A stretch of 64,000 nt of DNA from Brevibacterium gallinarum (GCF_014836885.1 NZ_JACSPY010000003.1:124001-188000); one strand, 5' to 3'; positions 27,492-36,749 are shown, counted from the stretch's first letter. Notes: generated from the sequence alone by a model not told the origin. Numbers and translations: made by a program.

Positions 27492-28547
27492 ATGGAACCC
27501 GACAACCGGATCTTGGTGAGCTCGAGCTCAGCGGCGGCCAGCGCCCAGAGCTTCATGAACAGGCCCGCAGTCGTGCACCTGACGGCGACGCTGCAGCGCT
27601 TCGGGCAGCGGCTGGGCAACCAGTTCGGTGCCGCGATCACCTACTTCCTCGTCCTCGCCCTCATACCGACGCTCATGTTCGCGTTCGCTGCGCTGGGCTT
27701 CGTACTCGACATCGTCAGGCCTGAACTCGTCGACGTCGTCACCGAGAAGCTCCACGAGTTCGCGCCCGGCCAGGACCAGCTTGTCGAGATGCTGCAGAAC
27801 TTCATCGACAACTGGCAGGCCGTCGGCATCGTCGGCATCATCTCCGCGCTGTACACCGCGCAGGGTTTCATCGGCAACCTCAAAGACGCAATCCGCGCCC
27901 AGCTGCGCAAGGAGATGGGCGAGAAGCCGCAGGAGAACTTCGTGCTGCGGGTGCTGTCGAACATCATCACGCTGCTCGGCCTGCTCATCGGCATCGGCCT
28001 GATGATCGGCCTGACGATCATCGGTGCGAGCCTGCAGTCGACGATCGTCGAATGGCTGCAGCTGCCCGGCTGGGTGACCCCGGTGCTGACGATCACCCCG
28101 ATCATCATCACGCTGTTCTCCGCCTGGCTGATCTTCATGTTCATGTTCACGATGATCCCGGTGCATCCGATCCCCAAGCGCACCAAGCGCCTCGGCTCGC
28201 TGTTCGGCGCCATCGCACTGACCCTGCTGCTCAACGTCGCGACCCTGCTCGTCGACCTGTTCTCCGGTTCACCGACGGCCGCGCTGTTCGGCCCGGTCAT
28301 CGCGATCATGCTCTCGATGAACGTCTTCGCCCGCATCATCCTCATGGTCGCCGCATGGATGGGCACGGCCGATGATGAGCCGATCTTCGGCACCATCGCC
28401 TCGGCCCCGCCCCAGAGCCGCGAACAGCTCTCCCGGGCACAGGGCAGCGCTGAGACGATCGGCGCGCTGGCCGTCGCCGGCAGCCTCATCGCCGTCACCA
28501 TCCTCGGGTTCAACCGCTGGGCCGACAAACACGACACGTTCCGCTGA
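27492..28547 (+). CDS. YihY/virulence factor BrkB family membrane protein
   Basis: 351 residues with six predicted transmembrane helices (for example LIPTLMFAFAALGFVLDI, GLLIGIGLMIGLTIIGASL, WLIFMFMFTMIP) typical of the YihY/RBN family. It was once called ribonuclease BN, which was an error of assignment; the function is unresolved and a transport role is plausible. GAGGAAG precedes the ATG by about 6 nt. The 3' end overlaps the next gene if that gene starts at a CTG. Confidence 0.9.
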   Translation: MEPDNRILVSSSSAAASAQSFMNRPAVVHLTATLQRFGQRLGNQFGAAITYFLVLALIPTLMFAFAALGFVLDIVRPELVDVVTEKLHEFAPGQDQLVEMLQNFIDNWQAVGIVGIISALYTAQGFIGNLKDAIRAQLRKEMGEKPQENFVLRVLSNIITLLGLLIGIGLMIGLTIIGASLQSTIVEWLQLPGWVTPVLTITPIIITLFSAWLIFMFMFTMIPVHPIPKRTKRLGSLFGAIALTLLLNVATLLVDLFSGSPTAALFGPVIAIMLSMNVFARIILMVAAWMGTADDEPIFGTIASAPPQSREQLSRAQGSAETIGALAVAGSLIAVTILGFNRWADKHDTFR

Positions 28548-29176
28548 CGGGCTTCTTCGACCGCAGCGTCCACACCGTCGCGCCGCAGCTGCTCGGCGGG
28601 ATCCTCACCTGCGCTGACGGTGAGATGGCGATCGCGGTGCGGCTGACAGAAGTCGAGGCCTATGGCGGCAGCGACGACCCCGGCTCGCATGCCTTCCGCG
28701 GGCGCACCGAGCGCAATGCGACGATGTTCGGCCCGCCGGGGCACCTGTACTGCTACCTGTCCTACGGCATGCATCGGCTGCTCAACATCGTCTGCCAGGA
28801 GCCCGGCGACCCGGCCGCCGTGCTGCTGCGCGCCGGCGAGGTCGTCACCGGGCGCGAGGCGGCACGCGCCCGGCGCACCCGGCGTCGCGGGGGCGGCGTG
28901 ACCGACCGTGAGCTTGCCCGCGGGCCCGGCTGCCTCGGCCAGGTCTTCGCCGCCAGCGCGGCCACCGACGGCGCGCCGCTGGCCGTGCCCGAGGCGCCGG
29001 CCGGCTGGTCGTTCACACCGCCGGCCGAACCGGTCGAGTATGTCGCAGGCCCCCGTGTCGGGGTCTCCGGGGCCGGCGGTGATCCCGACGCCTTCCCCTG
29101 GCGGTACTCGATCCCCGGAGATGCGACCGTCTCGCGCTTCGTCCCCGGCCGCAACGTCACGAAAGCAGGGCCATGA
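28544..29176 (+). CDS. mpg: DNA-3-methyladenine glycosylase (AAG/MPG family), probable non-ATG start
   Basis: The frame reads FFDRSVHTVAPQLLGGILTCADG before the first ATG (28625), and this segment matches the normal N-terminus of AAG proteins, so translation must begin upstream. No ATG, GTG or TTG lies in frame between the stop at 28451 and 28625; a CTG at 28544 overlapping the yihY stop is the best candidate, giving 210 residues. Catalytic features follow: VRLTEVEAYGG (catalytic Glu), HAFRGRTERNATMFGPPGHLYCYLSYGMH and RYSIPG at the end. It removes alkylated purines in base excision repair. If the start is really 28625 the protein lacks about 27 conserved residues. Confidence 0.85.
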   Translation: MTGFFDRSVHTVAPQLLGGILTCADGEMAIAVRLTEVEAYGGSDDPGSHAFRGRTERNATMFGPPGHLYCYLSYGMHRLLNIVCQEPGDPAAVLLRAGEVVTGREAARARRTRRRGGGVTDRELARGPGCLGQVFAASAATDGAPLAVPEAPAGWSFTPPAEPVEYVAGPRVGVSGAGGDPDAFPWRYSIPGDATVSRFVPGRNVTKAGP

Positions 29177-29916
29177 CCTTCCGCAAGACCGGCACCCACG
29201 TCCCACCGGACTTCTTCGCCACCGAGGCCGCCGGGCTGCGATGGCTGGCCGAACCCGGTGCAGTCGCAGTCGCCGGAGTCATCGAGGTCTCCAAGACCGC
29301 ACTGACCCTGGAGCGCATCACCGAAGCAGCTGCGACCTCTGAGGCCGCAGCAGACTTCGGCCACCGGCTCGCCGCCCTCCACCAGGCGCCGGCCGGACGG
29401 TTCGGTGACAATCCACCGCGCGTCGGCACCTACTACTTCGGGCCGCTGAGCCAGCCGCTGAGGATCGCAACACACCCAGCCGACAGCTGCGGTGAGGCCT
29501 ACGCAGCACGCCTGGAGTCCCTGGCCGGATACGACCCCGAACCACCGGCCGAGGTCACCCGGCTCATCGAGCGGATCGGCTCGGGCGCCTTCGACGACGG
29601 TGCCCGGCCTGCCCGCGTGCACGGTGACCTGTGGGCAGGCAACCTGCTCTTCACCTCGGGCACGGCCGCTCTCATCGACCCGGCTGCCTGGGCCGGCCAC
29701 CCGCTCATCGACCTCGGGATGCTCAGCCTCTTCGGTGCCCCGCACCTGGAGACGATCATCGACGCCTGGGCTGCGGTCTACCCGGTCGAGACGCTCGGCG
29801 GTGACTGGCGTGAACGCATCGAGCTGTACCAGTTCTTCGGCCTGTACGCTCACGCGGTGCTCTTCGGCGGCGGCTACCGGCAGGCGAGCATCACAGCCGC
29901 CCGGCGGTATCTGTGA
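29173..29916 (+). CDS. Fructosamine kinase family protein
   Basis: 247 residues, ATGA overlap with the glycosylase gene. It shows the aminoglycoside/fructosamine kinase fold: HGDLWAGNLLF (catalytic Asp in HGDLW) at about 153 and LIDPAAWAGHPLIDLGMLSLFG (metal Asp), with EAYAARLESL before. Family members phosphorylate ketosamines or ribulosamines to reverse protein glycation. It is shorter than typical FN3K proteins (about 290) but the catalytic half is complete. Coupling to a DNA repair gene hints at a damage-control theme, which is inference only. Confidence 0.87.
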   Translation: MTFRKTGTHVPPDFFATEAAGLRWLAEPGAVAVAGVIEVSKTALTLERITEAAATSEAAADFGHRLAALHQAPAGRFGDNPPRVGTYYFGPLSQPLRIATHPADSCGEAYAARLESLAGYDPEPPAEVTRLIERIGSGAFDDGARPARVHGDLWAGNLLFTSGTAALIDPAAWAGHPLIDLGMLSLFGAPHLETIIDAWAAVYPVETLGGDWRERIELYQFFGLYAHAVLFGGGYRQASITAARRYL

Positions 29917-29929
29917 AGCCGGTGTCGTC

Positions 29930-29935
29930 TAGGCT
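29930..29935 (+). promoter_or_regulatory. Predicted -10 box of the monooxygenase gene
   Basis: TAGGCT, 14 nt after the kinase stop codon, giving a leader of about 40 nt that includes GGAAGAGGGA before ATG 29983. Confidence 0.45.
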
Positions 29936-29982
29936 GAGGGCAGCACACCTCCACCCGCACGCACCAGGAAGAGGGACCCCCA

Positions 29983-30318
29983 ATGTCCGTTGTCAAGATC
30001 AACGCCCTGACCGTCCCGGCTGAGACCGGTGATGAGATCGTCAACCGGTTCGCCCCGGCCATCGAACGACTCGACAGCTTCGAGGGCTTCGAGCGGTTCG
30101 CGCTGCTCAAGCCCACCGATGACCGTTCGGTGTGGTTCGTCTACACGCAGTGGGCCAGCGAAGAGGCCTACGAGGGCTGGAAGAACTCGCGTGCCTTCGC
30201 CAGCAGCCATGCTGAGGGTGCGGAGAAGAAGAAGCCGGTGGCCACCGGCGCTGAGCTGCTGGAGTTCGAGACAACGCTCGAGGCCACGGGGTTCGGCACC
30301 GGCGACGCTGGCCAGTAG
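29983..30318 (+). CDS. Antibiotic biosynthesis monooxygenase (ABM) family protein
   Basis: 111 residues with the dimeric alpha-beta barrel pattern: SVVKINALTVPAETGDEIVNRFAPAIERLDSFEGFERFALLKPTDD, then WFVYTQWASEEAYEGWKNSRAF. In actinobacteria this length and the FVYTQW motif resemble IsdG/MhuD-like heme-degrading proteins as well as generic ABM enzymes. The MhuD/IsdG Asn-Trp-His set is not confidently recognisable, so I do not assign heme oxygenase activity. It precedes gapB by 45 nt. Confidence 0.8.
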   Translation: MSVVKINALTVPAETGDEIVNRFAPAIERLDSFEGFERFALLKPTDDRSVWFVYTQWASEEAYEGWKNSRAFASSHAEGAEKKKPVATGAELLEFETTLEATGFGTGDAGQ

Positions 30319-30362
30319 GATTGTGCGAAGTAGCTGTGACAGGATTCGAAAGGGAATTTCCG

Positions 30363-31805
30363 GTGACTGATCCAACGATCGCGAAAATGGCAGAGTGGGC
30401 CTCGAAGCAGAGCGCCGCTGAGGACATGATCCCTCTGGTGGGCCGTCTCTACCGCAACAACGAGGTGCTGCTGACCGTCTACGGCCGCAGCCTGCTCAAC
30501 AAGTCCGTCAACGGCATCATCAAGGCCCACCGCTATGCCCGTCACTTCGACGGCACCGAGCTCGACATGGATGAGACGCTGCGTCTGGTCACCGCGCTCG
30601 ACGGCCTGGATCTGGGCCCGTGCCGCATCGATCTCGGCCGCATGGCCGCTGGTTTCCGCAGCTCCGGCGGCGATGACGTCGAGGCCTACCTGCGTGAGCA
30701 GCTCTCCGAGGTCGTCGACGCAGCCGACGGTGAGCAGAGCACGCCGCAGGACGTCGTCCTCTACGGCTTCGGCCGCATCGGCCGGCTGCTCGCCCGCATC
30801 CTCGTCGACCGCGCCGGCGGCACGAACATGCGCCTGCGCGCGATCGTCGTGCGCCGCGGCGGGGAGAACGACATCGTCAAGCGCGCCTCCCTGCTGCGCC
30901 GCGACTCGGTGCACGGCAAGTTCGACGGCAACATCGTCGTCGATGAGGAGAACAGCACGATCTGCGCCAACGGCGTGCTCATCCAGGTCATCTACTCCGA
31001 TGACCCGTCCTCGGTCGACTACACCAAGTACGGCATCGACAACGCCATCGTCGTCGACAACACCGGCCGCTGGCGCGATGAAGAGGGCCTGGGCAAGCAC
31101 CTCCAGTGCCCGGGTGTGTCGAAGGTGCTGCTGACCGCACCGGGCAAGGGCGAGATCAAGAACGTCGTCTACGGCGTCAACTCCGCAGACATCACTCCCG
31201 AGGACACGATCCTCTCGGCTGCCTCGTGCACGACGAACGCGATCACCCCGGTGCTCAAGGTCCTCAACGACGAATTCGGTGTGCGCAACGGACACGTCGA
31301 GACCGTCCACTCCTTCACCAACGATCAGAACCTCATCGACAACTTCCACAAGGGCTCACGCCGCGGCCGGGCCGCCGGGCTCAACATGGTGCTCACCGAG
31401 ACCGGTGCCGCCAAGGCCGTGGCCAAGGCGCTGCCGGAGCTCAAGGGCAAGCTGTCGGGCAACGCGATCCGCGTTCCCACCCCGAACGTGTCGATGGCGA
31501 TCCTCAACCTCAACCTCGGACGCGAGACGACGGTCGATGAGCTCAACACGTTCCTGCGGGAGACCTCGCTGAACTCCGAGCTGCGCAACCAGATCGACTA
31601 CATCGCCTCCCCGGAGGTCGTCTCGACTGACTTCGTCGGCTCCAAGCGCGCCGGCATCGTCGACGGCCTGGCCACGATCGTCGACGGCGACCGCGCCGTC
31701 GTCTACGTCTGGTACGACAACGAGTTCGGCTACTCCTGCCAGGTGGTCCGCTGCATCGCCGATATGGCCGGCATCGACACCCCGGCCTTCCCGAAGCGCA
31801 GCTGA
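30363..31805 (+). CDS. Glyceraldehyde-3-phosphate dehydrogenase, long GapB type
   Basis: 480 residues from GTG 30363, with AAAGGGA upstream. An approximately 120-residue N-terminal extension precedes the Rossmann motif LYGFGRIGRLLARIL; catalytic Cys289 lies in SAASCTTNAITP, and NNEFGYSCQVV is near the C-terminus. Standard GAPDH is about 335 residues; this long form resembles Corynebacterium GapB, described as working in the gluconeogenic direction with NADP or NAD. A TAGGAT at 30316-30321 inside the preceding stop is a possible -10. glpK follows after 3 nt, so the two are surely co-translated. Confidence 0.93.
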   Translation: MTDPTIAKMAEWASKQSAAEDMIPLVGRLYRNNEVLLTVYGRSLLNKSVNGIIKAHRYARHFDGTELDMDETLRLVTALDGLDLGPCRIDLGRMAAGFRSSGGDDVEAYLREQLSEVVDAADGEQSTPQDVVLYGFGRIGRLLARILVDRAGGTNMRLRAIVVRRGGENDIVKRASLLRRDSVHGKFDGNIVVDEENSTICANGVLIQVIYSDDPSSVDYTKYGIDNAIVVDNTGRWRDEEGLGKHLQCPGVSKVLLTAPGKGEIKNVVYGVNSADITPEDTILSAASCTTNAITPVLKVLNDEFGVRNGHVETVHSFTNDQNLIDNFHKGSRRGRAAGLNMVLTETGAAKAVAKALPELKGKLSGNAIRVPTPNVSMAILNLNLGRETTVDELNTFLRETSLNSELRNQIDYIASPEVVSTDFVGSKRAGIVDGLATIVDGDRAVVYVWYDNEFGYSCQVVRCIADMAGIDTPAFPKRS

Positions 31806-31808
31806 GCC

Positions 31809-33305
31809 ATGGGCTACGTCCTCGCACTTGATGAGGGCACGACCTCGACGCGTGCGGTCATCTTCTCTGAAGATGGCCGCACGGTCGCTTCTGCCGGTCA
31901 GGAGTTCGAGCAGATCTTCCCGGCCGCCGGTCGTGTCGAACACGACGCCGGGGTGATCTGGCGGACCAGCCGAGAGGTCATCGGCCAGGCACTGGGCACC
32001 GCCTCGCTGACAAGCGCCGACATCTCTGCTGTCGGGATCACCAACCAGCGTGAGACCACCGTCGTGTGGGAGGCGGCGACCGGCCAGCCGGTGCACAACG
32101 CGATCGTGTGGCAGGACACCCGCGGCGGCGAGTACGTCGCCGAGCTGCGCGAGCACGCTGAGGAGATCGCCGAGATCACCGGGCTGCCGGTCAACACATA
32201 CTTCTCCGGCATCAAGCTGCGCTGGCTATTCGACCACGTCGACGGACTGCGCGAACGCGCCGCGGCAGGTGAGGTGCTCTTCGGCACCATCGACACCTGG
32301 CTGCTGTGGAACCTCACCGGCGGGGTCCACGGCGGCGTGCACGTCACCGACGTCACCAACGCCTCCCGCACCCTGCTCATGGACCTGTCCACCGGCCAGT
32401 GGTCACAGCGGATGTGTCAGCTGCTCGACATTCCCGCCGCCTGCCTGCCGGAGATCCGGCCATCGGTCGGGACCTTCGGCACGATCGCAGCCGGGCAGCT
32501 GCTGGCCGGTGTGCCGATCGCCGGGGTGCTCGGCGACCAGCAGGCAGCCGCCTTCGGCCAGTGCCGCTTCTCCCCCGGCGATACGAAGAACACCTACGGC
32601 ACCGGCTGCTTCCTGCTGACGAACACCGGTGAGGAGATCCGGCGCTCAGCCAATGGGCTCGTCTCCACCGTCGCCTACCAGATCGAGGGTCAGCCGCTGC
32701 AGTACGCGCTCGAGGGCTCGATCGCGGTAGCCGGTGCGCTTGTGCAATGGCTGCGCGACAACCTCGGGCTCATCCGCACCGCCGATGAGGTCAACGTCCT
32801 GGCCTCGGAGGTATCCGACAACGGCGATGTCTACTTCGTCCCGGCGTTCTCCGGTCTCTACGCCCCGCACTGGCGGGCAGACGCGCGCGGGGCGCTCATC
32901 GGCATGACACGCTTCACCAGCCGTGGGCACATCGCCCGGGCAGCCCTGGAGGCCACGGCCTTCCAGACTGCCGAGGTGCTCGATGTCATGCGCCGCGACT
33001 CCGGGTACACGATCAACCGGATCGCCGCCGATGGCGGCATGTGCGCCTCGGACATCCTTATGCAGTTCCAGGCCGATATCGCCGGTTGCGAGGTGGTCCG
33101 GCCGCAGATCATCGAGGCCACCGCCGCTGGTGCCGCCTATGCCGCCGGATTGGGTGCCGGAGTGTACGGCTCTCTCGACGAGCTGACCGGCTACTGGCAG
33201 GCCGATGCTTCCTGGCAGCCGTCGATCACCGCAGAGGACCGGCAGCAGCTGTTGAGCCGGTGGAGCCAGGCGATCGAGCGGTCCCTCGGCTGGGTCGAGG
33301 ACTGA
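31809..33305 (+). CDS. glpK: Glycerol kinase
   Basis: 498 residues, standard length. FGGY features: LALDEGTTSTRAVIF at the N-terminus (phosphate loop), NQRETTVVWE, WQDTRGGEYV, GVLGDQQAAAFGQCRF and KNTYGTGCFLL, with AADGGMCASDILMQFQADI near the C-terminus. It makes glycerol-3-phosphate from glycerol and ATP. Being directly after gapB with a 3-nt gap is unusual, since glpK more often sits with glpF and glpD; neither is in the window. Confidence 0.95.
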   Translation: MGYVLALDEGTTSTRAVIFSEDGRTVASAGQEFEQIFPAAGRVEHDAGVIWRTSREVIGQALGTASLTSADISAVGITNQRETTVVWEAATGQPVHNAIVWQDTRGGEYVAELREHAEEIAEITGLPVNTYFSGIKLRWLFDHVDGLRERAAAGEVLFGTIDTWLLWNLTGGVHGGVHVTDVTNASRTLLMDLSTGQWSQRMCQLLDIPAACLPEIRPSVGTFGTIAAGQLLAGVPIAGVLGDQQAAAFGQCRFSPGDTKNTYGTGCFLLTNTGEEIRRSANGLVSTVAYQIEGQPLQYALEGSIAVAGALVQWLRDNLGLIRTADEVNVLASEVSDNGDVYFVPAFSGLYAPHWRADARGALIGMTRFTSRGHIARAALEATAFQTAEVLDVMRRDSGYTINRIAADGGMCASDILMQFQADIAGCEVVRPQIIEATAAGAAYAAGLGAGVYGSLDELTGYWQADASWQPSITAEDRQQLLSRWSQAIERSLGWVED

Positions 33306-33335
33306 CCTGCAGCCGTCCGTCCCCCACCGGCCGAG

Positions 33336-34301
33336 TCAGCCAGCGGCGTAACCCTTGGCCTTGTCGACGATGTTGAACAGCTGCTCCCCTGCCCGGTAGC
33401 GATCCCAGTTCGCCATGAACTGCTCAGCTAAGCGGTCTGACCAGCCGGCGGAGTCACCGCTCATGTGCGGAGTGATGACGACATTGCCCATCTGCCACAG
33501 CGGGCTGTCCTCCGGCAGCGGTTCCGGGTCGACGACATCGAGACCGGCACCAGCGATCTGTCCGGAGTCCAGCGCAGCGACCAGATCGTCGGTGACGACA
33601 CTCGCACCGCGGCCGACATTGATAAGATGCGCGCTCTCAGGCAGCGCCTCAAGCACGGCTGCATCGATGATCCCGGTGGTGTGCTCCGTCAGCGGCGCGA
33701 TGTTGATGAGCCAGTCGACGCCTGCGACATGCTCAGCGAGATCGGCACTGGCGATGATCTCTCCGAAGTCGGGATCCCCGCCTCGGGCGCGGGAGCCGGC
33801 CCCAGTGACGTGCACACCGAGGGCGCGCAGCGTGGTCGCGATCGCCCGGCCGATCGACCCGGTGCCGACGATCATCGCATGCGAGCCTGCCAGGTCGCGG
33901 GATTCGCGGTGCTGCCAGATCCGCTGCCGCTGGTGGGCCAGCGAGGTCGGGAAGTCCTTGGCGAAGTGCAGCATGAAGGCAAGCACGAATTCGGCGATCG
34001 GCTGGTCGAAGATGCCGCGGGCGTTGGTGACGGTGACCTCGGAGTCGCGCAGCTGATCGAACATGAGCGAGTCGACCCCGGCCGATGCCGCGTGAATCCA
34101 GTTCAGCCGGTCAGCACTGCTGAACGCGTCCTTGAGCGCTGGTGAGAAGAAGTCCCACATGAGCAGCACCTCGGTGCCCGGCAGCGCGGCGGCCAGCTCA
34201 TCGGCTTCGACCCAGCGCACGTCGCTGGCCTCGTCGATCAGGCGGTCGAAGTGCGCTGGGCGCTTCTTGTCAGGGGCGGTGAGGATCGTCAGGACGGTCA
34301 T
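33336..34301 (-). CDS. D-isomer specific 2-hydroxyacid dehydrogenase family protein
   Basis: 321 residues. NAD-binding GTGSIGRAIATTLRALG in the middle, and catalytic Arg (INVGRGASVV), Glu (DPEPLPEDSPLW) and His (ITPHMSGDSAG) all present. The SGDSAGWSDR end resembles the group including glyoxylate/hydroxypyruvate reductase A-like and phosphoglycerate-like dehydrogenases; the substrate is unknown. Convergent with glpK (30 nt gap) and followed upstream by the DHA2 exporter 26 nt away on the same strand. Confidence 0.9.
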   Translation of the reverse strand: MTVLTILTAPDKKRPAHFDRLIDEASDVRWVEADELAAALPGTEVLLMWDFFSPALKDAFSSADRLNWIHAASAGVDSLMFDQLRDSEVTVTNARGIFDQPIAEFVLAFMLHFAKDFPTSLAHQRQRIWQHRESRDLAGSHAMIVGTGSIGRAIATTLRALGVHVTGAGSRARGGDPDFGEIIASADLAEHVAGVDWLINIAPLTEHTTGIIDAAVLEALPESAHLINVGRGASVVTDDLVAALDSGQIAGAGLDVVDPEPLPEDSPLWQMGNVVITPHMSGDSAGWSDRLAEQFMANWDRYRAGEQLFNIVDKAKGYAAG

Positions 34302-34327
34302 GGGCGGTCCTCCAAGCGGTCGGCTGT

Positions 34328-36040
34328 TCAGGTGGCCGGCTTCTGCGCAGCAGAGTCGGCCTCGGTGTCAATCGTAGACCGGGTCTGCTGGCCGGGACGG
34401 GCCTGCGCGCGTTCGATCCGGGTGGCCAGCGGCTTCTCGCGGATGAAGAAGAGCACGAGCAGTCCGAGCACCGGCAGCGGGGCCGCCCACAGGAACAGCG
34501 GCACGAGTGCATCGTTGTAGGCGCCGATGATGAGGTCCTGGATTGCGGTCGGCAACTGGGACAGCGCTTCGGGTGTCAGTTCGTTGGCGTGCAGTCCGCT
34601 GGCATCGGCACCGGGGACGGAGCTGAGCTTCTCGGTCAGGTTCGACATCAGGCGGCTGGTGAACAGCGAGCCGATGATCGCCATGCCGAAGCTGGCCCCG
34701 ATCTGGCGGAAGAAGTTGTTCGAGGCGGTGGCGGTGCCGACCATCTCGACGGGGAAGGAGTTCTGCACGACGAGGACGAGCAGCTGCATGCTCAGGCCCA
34801 GGCCCGAGCCCATGATGGCGAGGAAGATCATCGTCGTCCAGGCAGGGCTGTCGGCCCGCAGCTGGGACATGAGCACAAGGGAGGTGACGATGAGGGTCAT
34901 GCCGATGATCGGGTAGAACTTGTAGCGGCCGGTGCGGGCGACGACGAATCCGATGCCGGTGGAGACGATGAGCATGCACCCCATCATCGGCACCATCATG
35001 AGGCCGGCACGGGCGGCGTCGACACCGTGGACCATCTGCAGATAGGTCGGCATGTAGCTGAGCACACCGAACATCGCCACACCGATCGTCAGCCCGGCGA
35101 TGGTGGACAGCACGAAGTTGCGGTCGCGGAATAGCGACATCGGGATGATCGGTTCGGCCGCCCGGCGTTCGACGAAGACGAAGATGGTGCCGGCGACAAG
35201 CGCAGCGACGCCGAGGCCGAGGATGACCGGTGAGGTCCACTCGTACTGGTGGCCGCCCCAGGCGGCGATGAGCACGACGGCGGAGGTGAACACGGCGATG
35301 AGCGCCATGCCGGCGACGTCGATGCGCGGGCGCACCTCGGGACGGGTGTCGGGAACACGGAGCAGGGTCATCGCGGCGATGATGGCGAAGATGCCGAGCG
35401 GGAAGTTCATCGCGAAGTTCCAGCGCCAGCCCGGCCCCTCGGTCAGCCAGCCGCCGATGAGCGGACCGGCAACTGAGGACACAGCGAAGACCGAACCCAT
35501 GGCACCCATGTACTTGCCGCGCTCACGGGCGGGCACGATCGCGGCGATGATCGCCTGGGAGAGGATCATCATGCCGCCACCGCCGATGCCCTGGAAGACA
35601 CGCCCGATGATGAGGAAGGACATGTCCTGGGCGAGGAGGGCGAAAACGGAGCCGAGCATGAACATCGAGATCGCGAAGATGAACAGCGGCTTACGGCCGA
35701 ACAGATCGCCGATCTTGCCGTAGATCGGCATCATGATCGTCGATGCGAGCATGAAGGCTGTCGAGACCCACAGCATCTGATCGACGCCGTGGAGTTCGCC
35801 GACGATCGTCGGCAGGGCGGTGGCCAGCACCGTCTGGTTGAGCGAGAACATGAACATCGCGACCATGAGGGCGGCGAACACCCACAGGATCGCACCGGTC
35901 GTCATGCCCGAACCGTTGTCGGCTGGGCCGCTGGCAGCAGACGTCGCGGCACGGCTGTCAGCGGGTGCAGGCGCGCGGTGGCCTGCGAACTCAGCTTCTG
36001 CCGTATGCGGCGGGGTCACGTCCTTTGCCATGCGCCTCAC
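34328..36040 (-). CDS. MFS drug exporter, DHA2 (EmrB/QacA) family
   Basis: 570 residues with about 14 hydrophobic helices. DHA2 landmarks include LNQTVLATALPTIVGEL in helix 1, GKIGDLFGRKPLFI (motif A), GRVFQGIGGGGMMILSQAI and MGSVFAVSSVAGPLIGGWLTEGPGWRWNFAMNFPLG (motif C). Probably proton-coupled export of hydrophobic drugs or metabolites. The GTG at 36040 overlaps the tetR stop (GTGA) with AGAAGGGA 8 nt upstream; an ATG 3 codons later is the alternative start. tetR-exporter coupling suggests inducible efflux. Confidence 0.92.
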   Translation of the reverse strand: MRRMAKDVTPPHTAEAEFAGHRAPAPADSRAATSAASGPADNGSGMTTGAILWVFAALMVAMFMFSLNQTVLATALPTIVGELHGVDQMLWVSTAFMLASTIMMPIYGKIGDLFGRKPLFIFAISMFMLGSVFALLAQDMSFLIIGRVFQGIGGGGMMILSQAIIAAIVPARERGKYMGAMGSVFAVSSVAGPLIGGWLTEGPGWRWNFAMNFPLGIFAIIAAMTLLRVPDTRPEVRPRIDVAGMALIAVFTSAVVLIAAWGGHQYEWTSPVILGLGVAALVAGTIFVFVERRAAEPIIPMSLFRDRNFVLSTIAGLTIGVAMFGVLSYMPTYLQMVHGVDAARAGLMMVPMMGCMLIVSTGIGFVVARTGRYKFYPIIGMTLIVTSLVLMSQLRADSPAWTTMIFLAIMGSGLGLSMQLLVLVVQNSFPVEMVGTATASNNFFRQIGASFGMAIIGSLFTSRLMSNLTEKLSSVPGADASGLHANELTPEALSQLPTAIQDLIIGAYNDALVPLFLWAAPLPVLGLLVLFFIREKPLATRIERAQARPGQQTRSTIDTEADSAAQKPAT

Positions 36041-36714
36041 TTACCATTTCCCTTCTGAGGTGTCTGTGTTCCGGCCAGAACCGAGCGGAACAGCCGAATG
36101 GAACGTTCGAATGTCTCCTTGGAGAAGTCCGGGTCGGCGATCTGCTCCGGTTCGGACTGCATCACGGTGCGCACCGCGAAGCGCAGCGGCACCGCGCACA
36201 GCTGCACGAGCATGAGCGCCAGCTCCTCCGGTGTGCCGTGGGCACCGCCGAAGTCGGTGTCCCCGCGGCGCAGCCGGGCGGCGACCACCTCGGCGGCGGC
36301 GTGCTCGAAGGCCTCGTTCTTCTCGAACTGGCGGCGCATGAGCGCCGGGTACCGGGCGAGGATCTGGCGGCGTTTGAGGACGACGTCATCGGAGTTGAAG
36401 GTCAGCTGATACGTGCCGTAGATGAGCCGGGCGACGTCCTCAGCAAGATCCGCTCCCACCGGGTCGACTTTGAGGAACTCCTCGATCTGGTCGGTGTCGA
36501 TGACGACGTCGGTCATGCCGACGATCGCGTCCTCCTTCGAGGCGAAGTAGTTGAAGAAGGTGCGTGCGGATACACCGGCGTCATCGGCGATCTGCGCAAC
36601 GGTGGCCTGCTCCAGGCCGTCCTCCAGGACGCGGTTGACGGCAGCGACATGGATGGCCCGGCGGGTCAGCCGGGTCTTGCGGTCGCGGAGGCTTTCGGTT
36701 TCGGTGGTGCTCAC
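36037..36714 (-). CDS. TetR-family transcriptional regulator
   Basis: 225 residues from GTG 36714. The N-terminal helix-turn-helix (ATVAQIADDAGVSARTFFNYFASKEDAI, about 37-64) is typical TetR with the FFNYF recognition helix; the C-terminal domain is ligand-specific and unassigned. The start is chosen because a TTGACG-17-CAAAAT promoter ends 6 nt before it and an operator palindrome lies in that promoter; a longer version from ATG 36738 would translate through the operator. It likely represses itself, the coupled exporter and perhaps the divergent dehydrogenase. Confidence 0.92.
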   Translation of the reverse strand: MSTTETESLRDRKTRLTRRAIHVAAVNRVLEDGLEQATVAQIADDAGVSARTFFNYFASKEDAIVGMTDVVIDTDQIEEFLKVDPVGADLAEDVARLIYGTYQLTFNSDDVVLKRRQILARYPALMRRQFEKNEAFEHAAAEVVAARLRRGDTDFGGAHGTPEELALMLVQLCAVPLRFAVRTVMQSEPEQIADPDFSKETFERSIRLFRSVLAGTQTPQKGNGK

Positions 36715-36720
36715 ATAGAG

Positions 36721-36749
36721 ATTTTGCACCCAGTGCAACTTTACGTCAA
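36721..36749 (-). promoter_or_regulatory. tetR promoter (TTGACG-17-CAAAAT)
   Basis: -35 TTGACG at 36744-36749 and -10 CAAAAT at 36721-36726 on the minus strand with ideal 17-nt spacing. The -10 ends 6 nt before the GTG start, so the message is probably leaderless. Confidence 0.7.
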
